DNA from: Alphaproteobacteria bacterium
GTDB lineage: Bacteria > Pseudomonadota > Alphaproteobacteria > Reyranellales > Reyranellaceae
Assembly: GCA_016869975.1 (NCBI GenBank)
Contig: VGCZ01000014.1
Location: forward strand, 44,711 to 108,710
Length of the DNA: 64,000 bases
Direction: 5' to 3'
This document shows, piece after piece, positions 1 to 8,256 of the stretch. Position numbers and translations under genes: made by a program. Numbering within the stretch: the stretch's first letter is position 1; each line of letters starts with the position of its first letter. A model generated the notes under the pieces. The model had not been told where the DNA came from. It made no database searches and worked only from the letters and a program-made list of their open reading frames with translations.

Positions 1-780
1 CCGCTGTCGGCGGCACGCTCGATGTACGAGCCGTTCGAGCGCCTGAAGTTCTACGGCGCGGCGTCCTACGTCGACCAGATCCGGTCGGCCGTGCAGTACT
101 TCGTCAAGGAGAAGGGCAAGAAGGCCGTCTGCGTGATGTATCAGGACACCGACTTCGGCAAGGAGATCCTGATCGGCGCCGAGATCCAGACCAAGCAGCT
201 CGGCATGAAGGTGGTCGAGACCGCCGCTCACAAGCCGACCGACCAGGACTTCACGGCACCGATCACCAAGTTGAAAGCCGCCGGCTGCGACCTGATCCTG
301 ATGGGCACCATCGTGCGTGACTCGATCGTGCCCTACAACACGGCGCGCAAGATGGGCTGGACCGATGTCGACTTCGTCGGCTCGGCGGCAGTCTACGACC
401 TCGTCGTCGGCGCCGCGCAGGGCATGGAGGGCTTCTACGGCATGGGCCTGACCGAGATGCCCTACGCCGACAGCTCGGTCGAGAGCGTCAAGAAGTTCGT
501 CGCCGACTACAAGAAGAAGTTCAACATCGACCCGAACATCGGCGCGGTCTACGGCTATGTCGCCGCCGACCTCACCGCCGTGGGCATCAAGAACGCCGGC
601 GCCGACCTGACGCTGGACAGCTTCATCAAGGGCATGGAAGCGATCAAGGGCTACAAGGACATCTTCAACGGCCCGGAGGTGACCTTCAGCGACAAGATCC
701 GCCAGGGCGCGAGCTCGTCGTTCCTCGCGGTGGTCAAGGGCGGCCGTTGGACCCGCGTGACGCAGCCGCTCGGTTTCTGA
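1..780 (+). CDS. Branched-chain amino acid-type ABC transporter substrate-binding protein (LivK-like), 5' end outside window
   Basis: The frame is open from the first base, so the start lies upstream and only about 259 C-terminal residues are seen; the ATG at 22 is internal. The fragment reads as the second part of a type I periplasmic-binding protein (Peripla_BP_6): the segment VCVMYQDTDFGKE is the typical start of a lobe, followed by KAAGCDLILMGT and the GSAAVYD hinge region. The family binds amino acids, amides or aromatic acids in the periplasm and feeds a LivHMGF permease; none of those partners is in the window. Ligand cannot be told from this part. The gene ends 22 bases before a strong terminator, so it is the last gene of its unit. 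Confidence 0.85.
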   Translation, partial: PLSAARSMYEPFERLKFYGAASYVDQIRSAVQYFVKEKGKKAVCVMYQDTDFGKEILIGAEIQTKQLGMKVVETAAHKPTDQDFTAPITKLKAAGCDLILMGTIVRDSIVPYNTARKMGWTDVDFVGSAAVYDLVVGAAQGMEGFYGMGLTEMPYADSSVESVKKFVADYKKKFNIDPNIGAVYGYVAADLTAVGIKNAGADLTLDSFIKGMEAIKGYKDIFNGPEVTFSDKIRQGASSSFLAVVKGGRWTRVTQPLGF

Positions 781-802
781 TCGGCGGTTCCATCAAGCGA
801 GA

Positions 803-832
803 GGCCCGGGCAAGTCCCGGGCCTTTTCTTTT
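803..832 (+). terminator. Rho-independent terminator after the LivK-like gene
   Basis: An 8-bp perfect GC stem GGCCCGGG / CCCGGGCC with loop CAAGT is followed directly by TTTTCTTTT. It lies 22 bases past the stop of the LivK-like gene and separates it from the SDR cluster. Confidence 0.9.
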
Positions 833-887
833 GTCCCCGCGCGCTCCGCGCGGCTAATCTCTGCGCGATCCCTGAAGGAGGAACGAC

Positions 888-1658
888 ATGGCGGGACGCG
901 TCGCGGGCAAGGTCGCGCTGGTCACCGGCGGCGCGTCGGGGCTGGGCCTGGCGACGGCCAAGCTGCTGTCGGGCGAAGGCGCGAAGGTGGTGATCACCGA
1001 CGTGCAGAAGGATAAGGGCCCGAAGGCGGCGGCTGAGATCGGCGGCGGCGCGGTATTCCTCGAGCACGACGTCACCAGCGAATCGCGCTGGAAGGAGGTC
1101 GTCGACGAGACGATGAAACGGTTCGGCAAGCTCAACGTGCTGGTTAATTCCGCCGGCATCGCCTGGCCCGACGGCTCGATCGAGACCGTCACGCTGGCGG
1201 ACTTCAAACGCATGATGAGCGTGAATTGCGAGGGTACTTTCCTAGGCTGCCAGAACGCGATCCGCGTCATGAAGGGCAATGGCCAGCCCTGCTCGATCGT
1301 CAACATCTCCTCGGTCGCCGGCCTGGTGAGCGGCTGGCAGATGGCCGCCTACTCGCCGTCCAAGGGCGCCGTGCGCCTGCTGACCAAGAGCGTGGCCCTG
1401 CACTGCGCGCGTGCGGGATACGACATCCGCTGCAACTCCGTGCACCCCGCGTTCATCGACACGCCGATGGTCCAGCAGGGCATCGCCGAGGACAAGGATC
1501 CGGAGAAGGCGCGCAAGCGGCTGCTGCGCATGGTGCCGATGGGCAAGATCGGCGAGCCTAACGACATCGGCTACATGATCCTCTACCTCGCCTCCGACGA
1601 ATCGAAGTTCACGACAGGCGCCGAGATGGTGGTCGACGGCGGCTGCACGGCGATGTGA
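888..1658 (+). CDS. SDR family NAD(P)-dependent oxidoreductase (first of three in tandem)
   Basis: 256 residues, the usual length of a classical short-chain dehydrogenase. The Rossmann glycine motif TGGASGLG is at residues 13-20, NSAG at 87-90, and the catalytic triad Ser142, Tyr155, Lys159 (YSPSK) is intact; the C-terminus has the classical VDGG. Asp38 at the end of beta-2 (VITDVQ) suggests NAD(H) preference. An AAGGAGG ribosome site lies just before the ATG. The stop is 4 bases before the next SDR, so the two are almost certainly co-transcribed. Substrate unknown; 3-oxoacyl reductase, alicyclic alcohol dehydrogenase and steroid dehydrogenase are all possible. Confidence 0.92.
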   Translation: MAGRVAGKVALVTGGASGLGLATAKLLSGEGAKVVITDVQKDKGPKAAAEIGGGAVFLEHDVTSESRWKEVVDETMKRFGKLNVLVNSAGIAWPDGSIETVTLADFKRMMSVNCEGTFLGCQNAIRVMKGNGQPCSIVNISSVAGLVSGWQMAAYSPSKGAVRLLTKSVALHCARAGYDIRCNSVHPAFIDTPMVQQGIAEDKDPEKARKRLLRMVPMGKIGEPNDIGYMILYLASDESKFTTGAEMVVDGGCTAM

Positions 1659-1662
1659 GGGC

Positions 1663-2475
1663 ATGATGGCGGATCTCGACAACCTCGTCGCCATCGTCAC
1701 CGGCGGCGCCTCCGGCATCGGCGCGGCGACCTGCCGGCTGCTGGCGCGCGAAGGCGCAGCAGTGGTCGTGGCCGACGTTCAGGACGATCTGGGCGCGAAG
1801 GTCGCGAACGAGATCGGCGGCATGGCCGTTTTTCGGCGCCTCGACGTCGCCAGCGAGGCCGACTGGCGGCGCGTGATCGACGACACGCTGCGGCACTTCG
1901 GCCGCCTCGACATCCTGGTCAACAACGCCGGCGTTTCCGGCGGCCAGGGCAGCGTCGAGACGACCACCGTCGAGAACTGGGAACACGTGCACGCGGTCAA
2001 CCTCGACGGCGTGTTCCTGGGCTGCAAGTACGGCATCGAGGCGATGAAACGCACCGGGCCGGCCAAGGCCGCGTCCAAGGGCGCGATCGTCAACATCTCC
2101 TCGATCGCCGGCCTGGTCGGCGCCGCCGGACCCTGCGCCTACACCGCCAGCAAGGGCGCGGTACGGCTGCTGACCAAGAGCGTGGCCCAGCAATGCGCCG
2201 AGAAGGGCTACGCCATCCGCTGCAACTCGATCCATCCCGGCGGTATCGACACGCCGATCTTCAATCCGCTGTGGCAGATGATGGGCCACGAGCAGGGCAA
2301 GGCCTTCATCGGAGCGCGCCATCCCATCGGCCACATGGGCGAGCCCGAGGATATCGCCGAGGCTGTGCTCTACCTCGCCTCCGACCGGTCGCGCTTCGTC
2401 ACCGGCTCGGAGCTGGTCGCCGATGGCGGCATCACATCGGGAATCCAGCGGAGGATGCTCAATGCCCCGCGTTGA
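1663..2475 (+). CDS. SDR family oxidoreductase (second of three in tandem)
   Basis: 270 residues with TGGASGIG (13-20), NNAG (87-90) and the triad Ser147, Tyr160, Lys164 (YTASK). It closely resembles its two neighbours over the whole length, sharing SKGAVRLL and the RCNS(I/V)HP segment that lead to the substrate loop. The start could be the ATG at 1663 or the adjacent one at 1666. The C-terminus runs 14 bases into the next gene, which indicates translational coupling. Asp38 again favours NAD(H). Substrate not predictable. Confidence 0.92.
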   Translation: MMADLDNLVAIVTGGASGIGAATCRLLAREGAAVVVADVQDDLGAKVANEIGGMAVFRRLDVASEADWRRVIDDTLRHFGRLDILVNNAGVSGGQGSVETTTVENWEHVHAVNLDGVFLGCKYGIEAMKRTGPAKAASKGAIVNISSIAGLVGAAGPCAYTASKGAVRLLTKSVAQQCAEKGYAIRCNSIHPGGIDTPIFNPLWQMMGHEQGKAFIGARHPIGHMGEPEDIAEAVLYLASDRSRFVTGSELVADGGITSGIQRRMLNAPR

Positions 2476-3229
2476 CGGCAAGGTGGTGATCGTCACCGGC
2501 GGCGCGTCTGGCATCGGCGCCGAAAGTGCGCGGCTGATCGTGCGCGAAGGCGGCAAGGTCGTGATCGCCGACCTCAACGAGGCCGCCGGCACGGCGCTGG
2601 CCGCCGCGCTGGGCGACAGCGCTCTGTTCTGCCGCCTCGACACCACGGTCGAGAGTGATTGGCAAGCCTGCGTCGCCGCCACGGTGAAGCGCTTCGGCGG
2701 CCTGCATGGCGTGGTCAACGCCGCTGGCGTGGGCGTCGGCGGCGACGTCGAGGAGGTCTCGCTTGAGGAGTTCCGCCGCGTCTACCGCATCAACGGGCTG
2801 GGCGTGTTCCTCGGCTGCAAGCACGGCGTGCTGGCGATGAAGGGTAACCCGGCCGACCAGCCGGGCTCGATCGTCAACATCTCCTCGGTGCTGGGCCTGC
2901 GCGGCATGGCGCGCGCTCCCGCCTATGCCGCCAGCAAGGGCGCGGTGCGCCTGCTGAGCAAGAACGTGGCGATCCACTGCGGCACCATGGGCTATCCAAT
3001 CCGGTGCAATTCCGTGCATCCCGGCTGGATCGACACGCCGATGATCGCGCCGCGGCTGGCCATGACCATCGACAACATGAGCGGCCGGCAATACCTCGAG
3101 AGCCTGCACCCCATGGGTCGCCTGGGCCGGCCCGAGGAGATCGCCCGGCTGATCCTGTTCCTGATCTCTGACGAATCCTCGTTCAGCACCGGGGCCGAGT
3201 TCGTGGCCGATGGCGGCGTGACGGCCTGA
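2462..3229 (+). CDS. SDR family oxidoreductase (third of three in tandem)
   Basis: 255 residues from the ATG at 2462, chosen because a GGAGG lies 7 bases upstream at 2450-2454 inside the preceding gene; a longer frame from 2423 has no such site. TGGASGIG is at residues 12-19 and the triad is Ser142, Tyr155, Lys159 (YAASK). It overlaps the previous gene by 14 bases. The residues after the catalytic Tyr (SKGAVRLLSKNVA) and the cofactor Asp (VVIADLNE) match its neighbours, so this is the third product of a local duplication series. Substrate unknown. Confidence 0.92.
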   Translation: MPRVDGKVVIVTGGASGIGAESARLIVREGGKVVIADLNEAAGTALAAALGDSALFCRLDTTVESDWQACVAATVKRFGGLHGVVNAAGVGVGGDVEEVSLEEFRRVYRINGLGVFLGCKHGVLAMKGNPADQPGSIVNISSVLGLRGMARAPAYAASKGAVRLLSKNVAIHCGTMGYPIRCNSVHPGWIDTPMIAPRLAMTIDNMSGRQYLESLHPMGRLGRPEEIARLILFLISDESSFSTGAEFVADGGVTA

Positions 3230-3294
3230 GCCTTGCCCGCGGGCCGGCCGCGTGATACCCGGCGTCATCCCCCTACTTCGAAAGAGAGAGCGTC

Positions 3295-3933
3295 ATGGTG
3301 CCAGCCGACATCCGTTTCGACGACGACGACGATGATGACGATGACGACGACAAGAAGAAGAAGGCCGACAAGGGCGAGGCCCGTGACAAGACGCCGGCGA
3401 TCGAGGAGCGGCTGTTCAAGGCGCGAACCGTCCTGATCTATGGCGGCATCGACCAGAAGCTGGCGCGCGAGGTCTCGGCCCGCCTGCTGGCTCTGCAATC
3501 GGCCGGCGACGATCCGATCACGATCTACATCAACAGCCAGGGCGGCCATGTCGAATCGGGCGACACGATCTACGACATGATCAAGTTCGTGAAGCCTGAC
3601 GTACGCGTGGTCGGTACCGGCTGGGTGGCCAGCGCCGGCGCCCTGATCTACGCCGCAGCCAAGCGCGAGAACCGCTACAGCCTGCCCAACACCCGCTTTC
3701 TGCTGCACCAGCCGTCGGGCGGCGCCATGGGCTCAGCCTCGGATTTCGCCATCCAGGCCAAGGAGATCCTGCGCATGCGGCGACGGCTCAACGAGATCTT
3801 CGCCGCCGAGACTGGCCAGCCGCTGGAACGGATCGAGAAGGATACGGAACGCGACTACTGGATGAGCGCGCAGCAGGCGGTGGAGTACGGCCTGGTGGGC
3901 AAGATCGTCCAGAACGCCACTCAGCTCGGCTGA
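3295..3933 (+). CDS. ClpP-like serine peptidase with poly-aspartate N-terminus
   Basis: 212 residues. Residues 9-19 are eleven consecutive aspartates followed by KKKK, then a ClpP fold begins near residue 36. The catalytic triad is recognisable as Ser113 (VASAGA), His138 (LLHQP) and Asp187 (ERDYW); the spacings of 25 and 49 residues match E. coli ClpP. NSQGG(81-84 region) is the substrate-binding strand. The protein lacks a typical propeptide, and no clpX or clpA is nearby, so it may be an accessory ClpP paralogue rather than the housekeeping subunit. A GAAAGAGAGAG purine stretch precedes the ATG. Family assignment is firm; partner ATPase and substrates are unknown. Confidence 0.85.
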   Translation: MVPADIRFDDDDDDDDDDDKKKKADKGEARDKTPAIEERLFKARTVLIYGGIDQKLAREVSARLLALQSAGDDPITIYINSQGGHVESGDTIYDMIKFVKPDVRVVGTGWVASAGALIYAAAKRENRYSLPNTRFLLHQPSGGAMGSASDFAIQAKEILRMRRRLNEIFAAETGQPLERIEKDTERDYWMSAQQAVEYGLVGKIVQNATQLG

Positions 3934-3963
3934 TCTCGACCAAGGCCTCGGCACAAACACGAG

Positions 3964-3987
3964 CGGCCGGCGATCAGCCGGCCGTTT
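3964..3987 (+). terminator. Hairpin terminator after the ClpP-like gene
   Basis: Perfect 8-bp stem CGGCCGGC / GCCGGCCG with loop GATCA, followed by a short TTT. The T-tract is weak, so termination may be partial. Confidence 0.6.
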
Positions 3988-4009
3988 CGATTCCGGGTCG
4001 GACCCCGGG

Positions 4010-4050
4010 CGGTCAGGCGCTCAAAAGTCAGGCGCCCAAGAGTCAGGCGA
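4010..4050. repeat. Short imperfect triple repeat of GTCAGGCG
   Basis: Three copies of GTCAGGCG occur at a spacing of 14-16 bases just before and over the 3' end of the mini-protein gene on the minus strand. They could be a slippage-derived repeat; no function is evident. Confidence 0.5.
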
Positions 4051-4168
4051 TCGTGATGACGCGCAGCGAGGCCGGAACGGCGAGCATCACGAACGCCAGC
4101 GCGATGCCGATCTCGACAAACGGCGTAACAAGCTTGCGGACTCTGGGGGAATCGGCGGCGACGAACAT
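4043..4168 (-). CDS. Small single-span membrane protein, 41 residues
   Basis: A 41-residue frame beginning MFVAADSPRVRKLVTPF has a good ribosome site (GGAGAG, about 7 bases before the ATG on the minus strand). A basic N-terminal stretch (RVRK) is followed by one hydrophobic segment, roughly residues 15-39 (FVEIGIALAFVMLAVPASL), consistent with an N-in, single-pass inner-membrane peptide. No family is recognised. It stands alone: the upstream 340 bases are AT-rich and could hold its promoter. The call rests on the ribosome site, the membrane segment and codon choice only. Confidence 0.45.
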   Translation of the reverse strand: MFVAADSPRVRKLVTPFVEIGIALAFVMLAVPASLRVITIA

Positions 4169-4513
4169 CGTCTCTCTCCAAAATAAACGGTCGACAATGC
4201 GCGCCTGTGCCGGGGGAGCGAACGCGTCGTTGTTTTCATCTGACGACGCCCCTCGCAAATATCGAAGAGCGCTGTCGGTTGACATCGACCAGCCCAGCCG
4301 GTCTTCGTCTTGCCGATGTATAAATTGCCCCTCCTAATGTTAAATGTCAATTCAATTCCGAAAGCCAATTCAAGGATAATCTTTACCAAACAGCATCTTA
4401 TGGGCTTTTCATAAGCCATCGCCCCAGACGACGACTCGCGTCGCTGCATGAAAAATGATTGATTTCAGTATATTAGGAGTGATTACTCATGAGAAACCTC
4501 GGTCTTTCGCGTC
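4169..4513. other. AT-rich intergenic region, probable promoter region
   Basis: This stretch is clearly poorer in GC than its surroundings. On the minus strand a consensus TTGACA lies at 4345-4350, but the best -10-like TTTATA is spaced about 20 bases, longer than usual. It probably drives the small membrane protein at 4043-4168. On the plus strand an AGGAG precedes an ATG at 4489 that opens only 19 arginine-rich codons overlapping the end of the SDR gene; I do not call it. Nothing else is seen. Confidence 0.4.
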
Positions 4514-5284
4514 CTAGCCTCCGATCGTCACGCCGGCGTCGGCGATGATCGTCTGGCCGGTGATAAAGGCACCGGCTTTGGACGCCAGCAGCACGGCGAT
4601 GCCGCCGATATCCTCTGGCTCGCCGATGCGGCGCAGCGGCGCCGATTGCAGGCGCTTGTTGAGGTAGACCGGATCGTCCCACAGCGCCTTGGCGAAGTCG
4701 GTCTTCACCAGGCCCGGGGCGATGGTGTTGATGCGGATGTTGTCCGGCCCCAGCTCGATGGCGAGGTTGCGGGCGAGCTGCATGTCGGCCGCCTTGGAGA
4801 CGCAGTAGGCGCCGATCACCGGCGACCCACGCACACCGCCTATCGACGAGACGATGATGATCGCCCCGTCCTTCTTGGCGCGCATGTCGGGCACCGACTG
4901 GTTGATCAGCCAGATGTTGGACAGGATGTTGTTCTGCATCACCTTCATGAAGACGTCGTCGGGCATCTTCTCGGTCGAGCCGTAATACGGGTTGCTGGCC
5001 GCGTTGCAGACCAGGATGTCGATCGGCCCGAGCTGGCGGCGGGTCTCGGCGACCAGCCGCTCGCACTGCGCCTTGTCGGAGATGTTGCAGCCGATGGCGA
5101 TGGCCTGGCCGCCGGCGGCGTTGATCTGGCCAGCCACCTCCTCGCACACCGGCAGCTTGCGGCTCGACACCACGACCTTGGCGCCCTGCAGCGCCAGCTG
5201 CTCGGCGATCGACTTGCCGATGCCCTTGCTCGAGCCGGTGACGATGGCGACCTTGCCGGTGAGGTCGAAAAGCGGCGACGCCAT
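4514..5284 (-). CDS. SDR family oxidoreductase
   Basis: 256 residues beginning MASPLFDLTGKVAIVTG, with the glycine motif TGSSKGIG (16-23) and triad Ser147, Tyr160, Lys164 (YCVSK). The usual NNAG is CNAA, a common variant. Arg42 after beta-2 (SSRK) suggests NADP(H) use, unlike the three SDRs at 888-3229. A GGAGG precedes the ATG. It follows the acyl-CoA dehydrogenase gene by 81 bases on the same strand and ends the minus-strand run, so it may act on a 3-hydroxy- or 3-oxoacyl intermediate, but this is inference from position. Confidence 0.9.
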   Translation of the reverse strand: MASPLFDLTGKVAIVTGSSKGIGKSIAEQLALQGAKVVVSSRKLPVCEEVAGQINAAGGQAIAIGCNISDKAQCERLVAETRRQLGPIDILVCNAASNPYYGSTEKMPDDVFMKVMQNNILSNIWLINQSVPDMRAKKDGAIIIVSSIGGVRGSPVIGAYCVSKAADMQLARNLAIELGPDNIRINTIAPGLVKTDFAKALWDDPVYLNKRLQSAPLRRIGEPEDIGGIAVLLASKAGAFITGQTIIADAGVTIGG

Positions 5285-5365
5285 GGATTTGCCTCCGGAT
5301 GACTGGATGGACGCAAGGTGGCGCGCCGCCCACGCGGCCGCAAGCGCACCGGGCCGCGCGGTTCG

Positions 5366-7171
5366 TCAGGCGAACCACTCGCTCCGCATCGAGAGCATCG
5401 TGTCGTCGAGCCTGACCAGCATCGAGGCGAGATAGGCCGAGCGCGGCACCTCGTAGGTGAAGAAATAGCGGCAGGCCGCGAGCTTGCCGGCGCGGAAGGC
5501 GCGCTCTTCGGCGGTCGCGGGCGGCGGCAGATCGCGCACGGCGCTGGCCTGCCACAGCCACATCCAGCCCATCACCAGCAGGCCGAACAGGTCAAGGAAA
5601 TGGAAGGCGTTGGCCAGCGCCAGCGACGCCTGCCCTTTACCCATCGCGCCCAGCAAGGTGGCGCGCGTCGCCTCGACCGTCTCCACCAGGCCGGCGAGGT
5701 CGCGGGCCATCGGCCTGAGCTCGTCGTGCGCCTCGGCGATGGCGATGGCGCGCGCGATCTCCGCTTTCACGGCGTTCCAGCCGGCACCGCCCTTGATCGC
5801 CATCTTGCGACCCAGGAGGTCGATGGCCTGGATGCCGTCGGTGCCCTCGTGGATCGGGTTGAGCCGCTGGTCGCGATAATACTGCTCGACCGGATAGTCG
5901 CGGGTGTAGCCATACCCGCCGAGGATCTGCACGGCATGCTCGTTCGACTTCAGGCAGACCTCCGACAGCCAGCCCTTGACGATCGGGGTGAGCGTATCGA
6001 GCAGCAGCTCCAGCCGCGCCTTCTGCGCGGCATCACCGGCCATGGCGATGCGATCGACCAGCGAAGCGGCGTAGAGGCACAGATGCAGGCCGCCCTCGCT
6101 CACCCATTTCTGGTGCAGCAGCATGCGCTTGACGTCGGCGTGCTCGACAATGGGGATCATCGGCGAGGCCGGATCCTTGCTGTCGGGCGCGCGCCCCTGC
6201 GGCCGGCCGCGCGCGTACTCGAGCGAGAAGAGATACGCGGCATAGGCCAGCATCACCGCGCCCTGGCCAACGCCGATGCGCGCCTCGTTCATCATCTGGA
6301 ACATGTATTCCAGGCCGCGATGCGGCTGGCCGAGCAGATAGCCGACGGCGCCACCCTTCTCGCCGAAATTCAGCACCGTGTTGGTCGTACCGCGGTAACC
6401 CATTTTGTGATTGAGACCGGCCAGCCTCACGTCGTTGCGCTCACCGACGCTGCCATCCGGATTGACCGTGCGCTTGGGCACGATGAACAGCGAAATACCC
6501 TTCACACCGGGCGGACCGCCGGGGATCTTGGCCAACACCATGTGCACGATGTTCTCGGAGAGCTCGTGGTCGCCGCCGGAGATCCACATCTTGTTGCCGA
6601 TCACGCGATAGCTGCCGTCGGGCTGCGGCTCAGCGCGGGTGCGGATGTCGGCCAGCGACGAGCCCGCCTGCGGCTCGCTCAGGCACATCGTCCCGAAGAA
6701 GCGGCCGGCCAGCATCGGCGCCATATAGAGCGACTTCTGCTCCTGCGAGCCGAAGCTCTCGATCAGGTTGGCCGCGCCGACGGTGAGGAACGGGTAGCCG
6801 GCGCTGCCGATATTGGCCGACTGGAACATGGCGTTGCACGCCTGCGCCACGGTCAACGGCAACTGCATGCCGCCCAGCTCGTAATCCTTGGTCGGCGCGA
6901 AGAAGCCGGCGTCGCGGAAGGCGGCGAGCGCCTCGGCGACCTCGGGGATCATGCTCACGGTGTTGCCGTCGAAGGTCGGCTCGTTCTTGTCGGCCTTGGC
7001 ATTGTGCGGATGGAACTTCTCCAGCGCCAGGCGATGCGCCGTCTCGATCGCCGCCTCGAACGTCTCGCGACTGTGATCGGCGTAGCGAGCTTGCTGGGTG
7101 AACGCCCCGACATCGAGCAGGTCGTAAAGCACGAAGGCCAGGTCGCGGCGGTTGATCAGGGGACTTGTCAT
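5366..7171 (-). CDS. Acyl-CoA dehydrogenase, long (~600-residue) class
   Basis: 601 residues, matching the FadE/DmdC-like bacterial group rather than the 380-residue class. It has an N-terminal helical domain, the middle beta domain with FGTMCLSEPQAGSSLADI (substrate and flavin contact), the C-terminal helical domain, and an extra C-terminal domain typical of this group. The catalytic glutamate is predicted at about residue 442 in the IHEGTDGIQA motif. It would oxidise an acyl-CoA to the 2-enoyl-CoA, passing electrons to ETF. It lies between a Bug receptor gene upstream and an SDR downstream on the same strand. Chain-length preference cannot be read from the sequence. Confidence 0.93.
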   Translation of the reverse strand: MTSPLINRRDLAFVLYDLLDVGAFTQQARYADHSRETFEAAIETAHRLALEKFHPHNAKADKNEPTFDGNTVSMIPEVAEALAAFRDAGFFAPTKDYELGGMQLPLTVAQACNAMFQSANIGSAGYPFLTVGAANLIESFGSQEQKSLYMAPMLAGRFFGTMCLSEPQAGSSLADIRTRAEPQPDGSYRVIGNKMWISGGDHELSENIVHMVLAKIPGGPPGVKGISLFIVPKRTVNPDGSVGERNDVRLAGLNHKMGYRGTTNTVLNFGEKGGAVGYLLGQPHRGLEYMFQMMNEARIGVGQGAVMLAYAAYLFSLEYARGRPQGRAPDSKDPASPMIPIVEHADVKRMLLHQKWVSEGGLHLCLYAASLVDRIAMAGDAAQKARLELLLDTLTPIVKGWLSEVCLKSNEHAVQILGGYGYTRDYPVEQYYRDQRLNPIHEGTDGIQAIDLLGRKMAIKGGAGWNAVKAEIARAIAIAEAHDELRPMARDLAGLVETVEATRATLLGAMGKGQASLALANAFHFLDLFGLLVMGWMWLWQASAVRDLPPPATAEERAFRAGKLAACRYFFTYEVPRSAYLASMLVRLDDTMLSMRSEWFA

Positions 7172-7263
7172 GTTAGCGGCACGTATAGCCGATCAATGAT
7201 CCGTCACCAATCACCGGCGCCATCTCACCGCATGAGCGACCGCGAACACGACTACGCCACGCC

Positions 7264-8238
7264 TCAATCGAGCTTGATGTCTGCCGCCTTGACGATAGGC
7301 GCCCAGCGATCGGCCTCGGCGCGCACGAACTCGGCGGTCGATGCCGGCGTCGAGTCCGTCACCGGCACGATGCCCTGATCCGCCAGCGCCTTGAGCAAGG
7401 CGGCGTCGGCCATTGTTTCCCGGACGGCGGCGGCTAGCCGAGTGACAACCTCCGCCGGCAGACCGGCAGGCCCCGCGAGGCAATGCCAGAGCACGGCTTC
7501 GAAAGGCTGGCCGCCCAACAGTTCCGACACGGAGGGGACCTGCGGCGCGAGCACGGTGCGCTGGGCGGTGGCGACGGCCAGCAGCCGCGCGCGGCCGGAG
7601 CCATGGAACGGCAGCGCGCTGCCCAGGGTCGTGACCACCATGGCGATCTGGCCGGCCAGCAGGTCGGTCATCGCCGGGCCGCTGCCGCGATACGGCACGT
7701 GGGTCAGCGATACGCCGCCCAGCGCCGTCTTCAGCCGCTCGGTGGTGAGATGCAGCAACGTGCCGCTGCCGGGCGAGCCATAGCTCAGCGTACCGGGCTT
7801 CGCGCGCGCCACCGCGATCAGGCCCATCAGCGAGTCCGGCTGCTGGAGATGGCCGATGAACGCCGCCGGCCCGCCGCCGACATGGGCGATGTAGGTGAAA
7901 TCCTTCACGACATCGTATTCCGGCTTGGCCGCCATCGAGGCGTAGAGCGCCTGCGTGGAGCCGGTGCCGAACAGCAGCGTGTAGCCATCCGGCTTGGCGC
8001 GCGCGACGCCGGCCGAGCCGATGACTCCGGCCGCACCGGCCTTGTTCTCGACCACGACAGGCTGGCCGAGCGCACGCGACAGCCGCTCCGCAAACAGGCG
8101 GCCGTAGACGTCGGTCGGGCCACCGGGCGGAAAGGCGATCACGAGGCGGACGGGCTGCGAGGGCCACGCCTGCGCGCGGGCCAGCGACGGCAGGGCCAAC
8201 GCGGCAGCGCCGGCGGCGATCAGGGAACGACGACGCAT
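7264..8238 (-). CDS. Tripartite tricarboxylate transporter receptor (Bug/TctC family)
   Basis: 324 residues. An RRR-type signal peptide (MRRRSLIAAGAAALALPSLARAQA) is cleaved near residue 23. The mature start WPSQPVRLVIAFPPGGPTD is diagnostic of the Bug family, as are KAGAAGVIGSAGVA and PDGYTLLFG. These periplasmic receptors bind carboxylates. No TctA/TctB membrane genes occur nearby, so it is an orphan receptor. It is preceded by GGGGAGG and follows the GlcG-like gene by 18 bases, suggesting one transcript. Confidence 0.93.
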   Translation of the reverse strand: MRRRSLIAAGAAALALPSLARAQAWPSQPVRLVIAFPPGGPTDVYGRLFAERLSRALGQPVVVENKAGAAGVIGSAGVARAKPDGYTLLFGTGSTQALYASMAAKPEYDVVKDFTYIAHVGGGPAAFIGHLQQPDSLMGLIAVARAKPGTLSYGSPGSGTLLHLTTERLKTALGGVSLTHVPYRGSGPAMTDLLAGQIAMVVTTLGSALPFHGSGRARLLAVATAQRTVLAPQVPSVSELLGGQPFEAVLWHCLAGPAGLPAEVVTRLAAAVRETMADAALLKALADQGIVPVTDSTPASTAEFVRAEADRWAPIVKAADIKLD

Positions 8239-8256
8239 GTGAACCTCCCCGGATAG

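Noticed and set aside
3319..3351. Poly-aspartate run as a sequencing or assembly artefact
   Set aside because: The run uses mixed GAC and GAT codons and remains in frame with a full ClpP fold, so it is more likely real; I report it as a finding instead.
4489..4548. Plus-strand 19-codon frame with AGGAG ahead, arginine-rich
   Set aside because: Overlaps the end of the SDR gene and ends in an arginine run from GC-rich codons; too little evidence for a gene.
5318..7378. Plus-strand frame of 686 codons
   Set aside because: It is antisense to the acyl-CoA dehydrogenase, which has a full set of motifs; the frame reads as an Arg/Ala/Gly-rich shadow.
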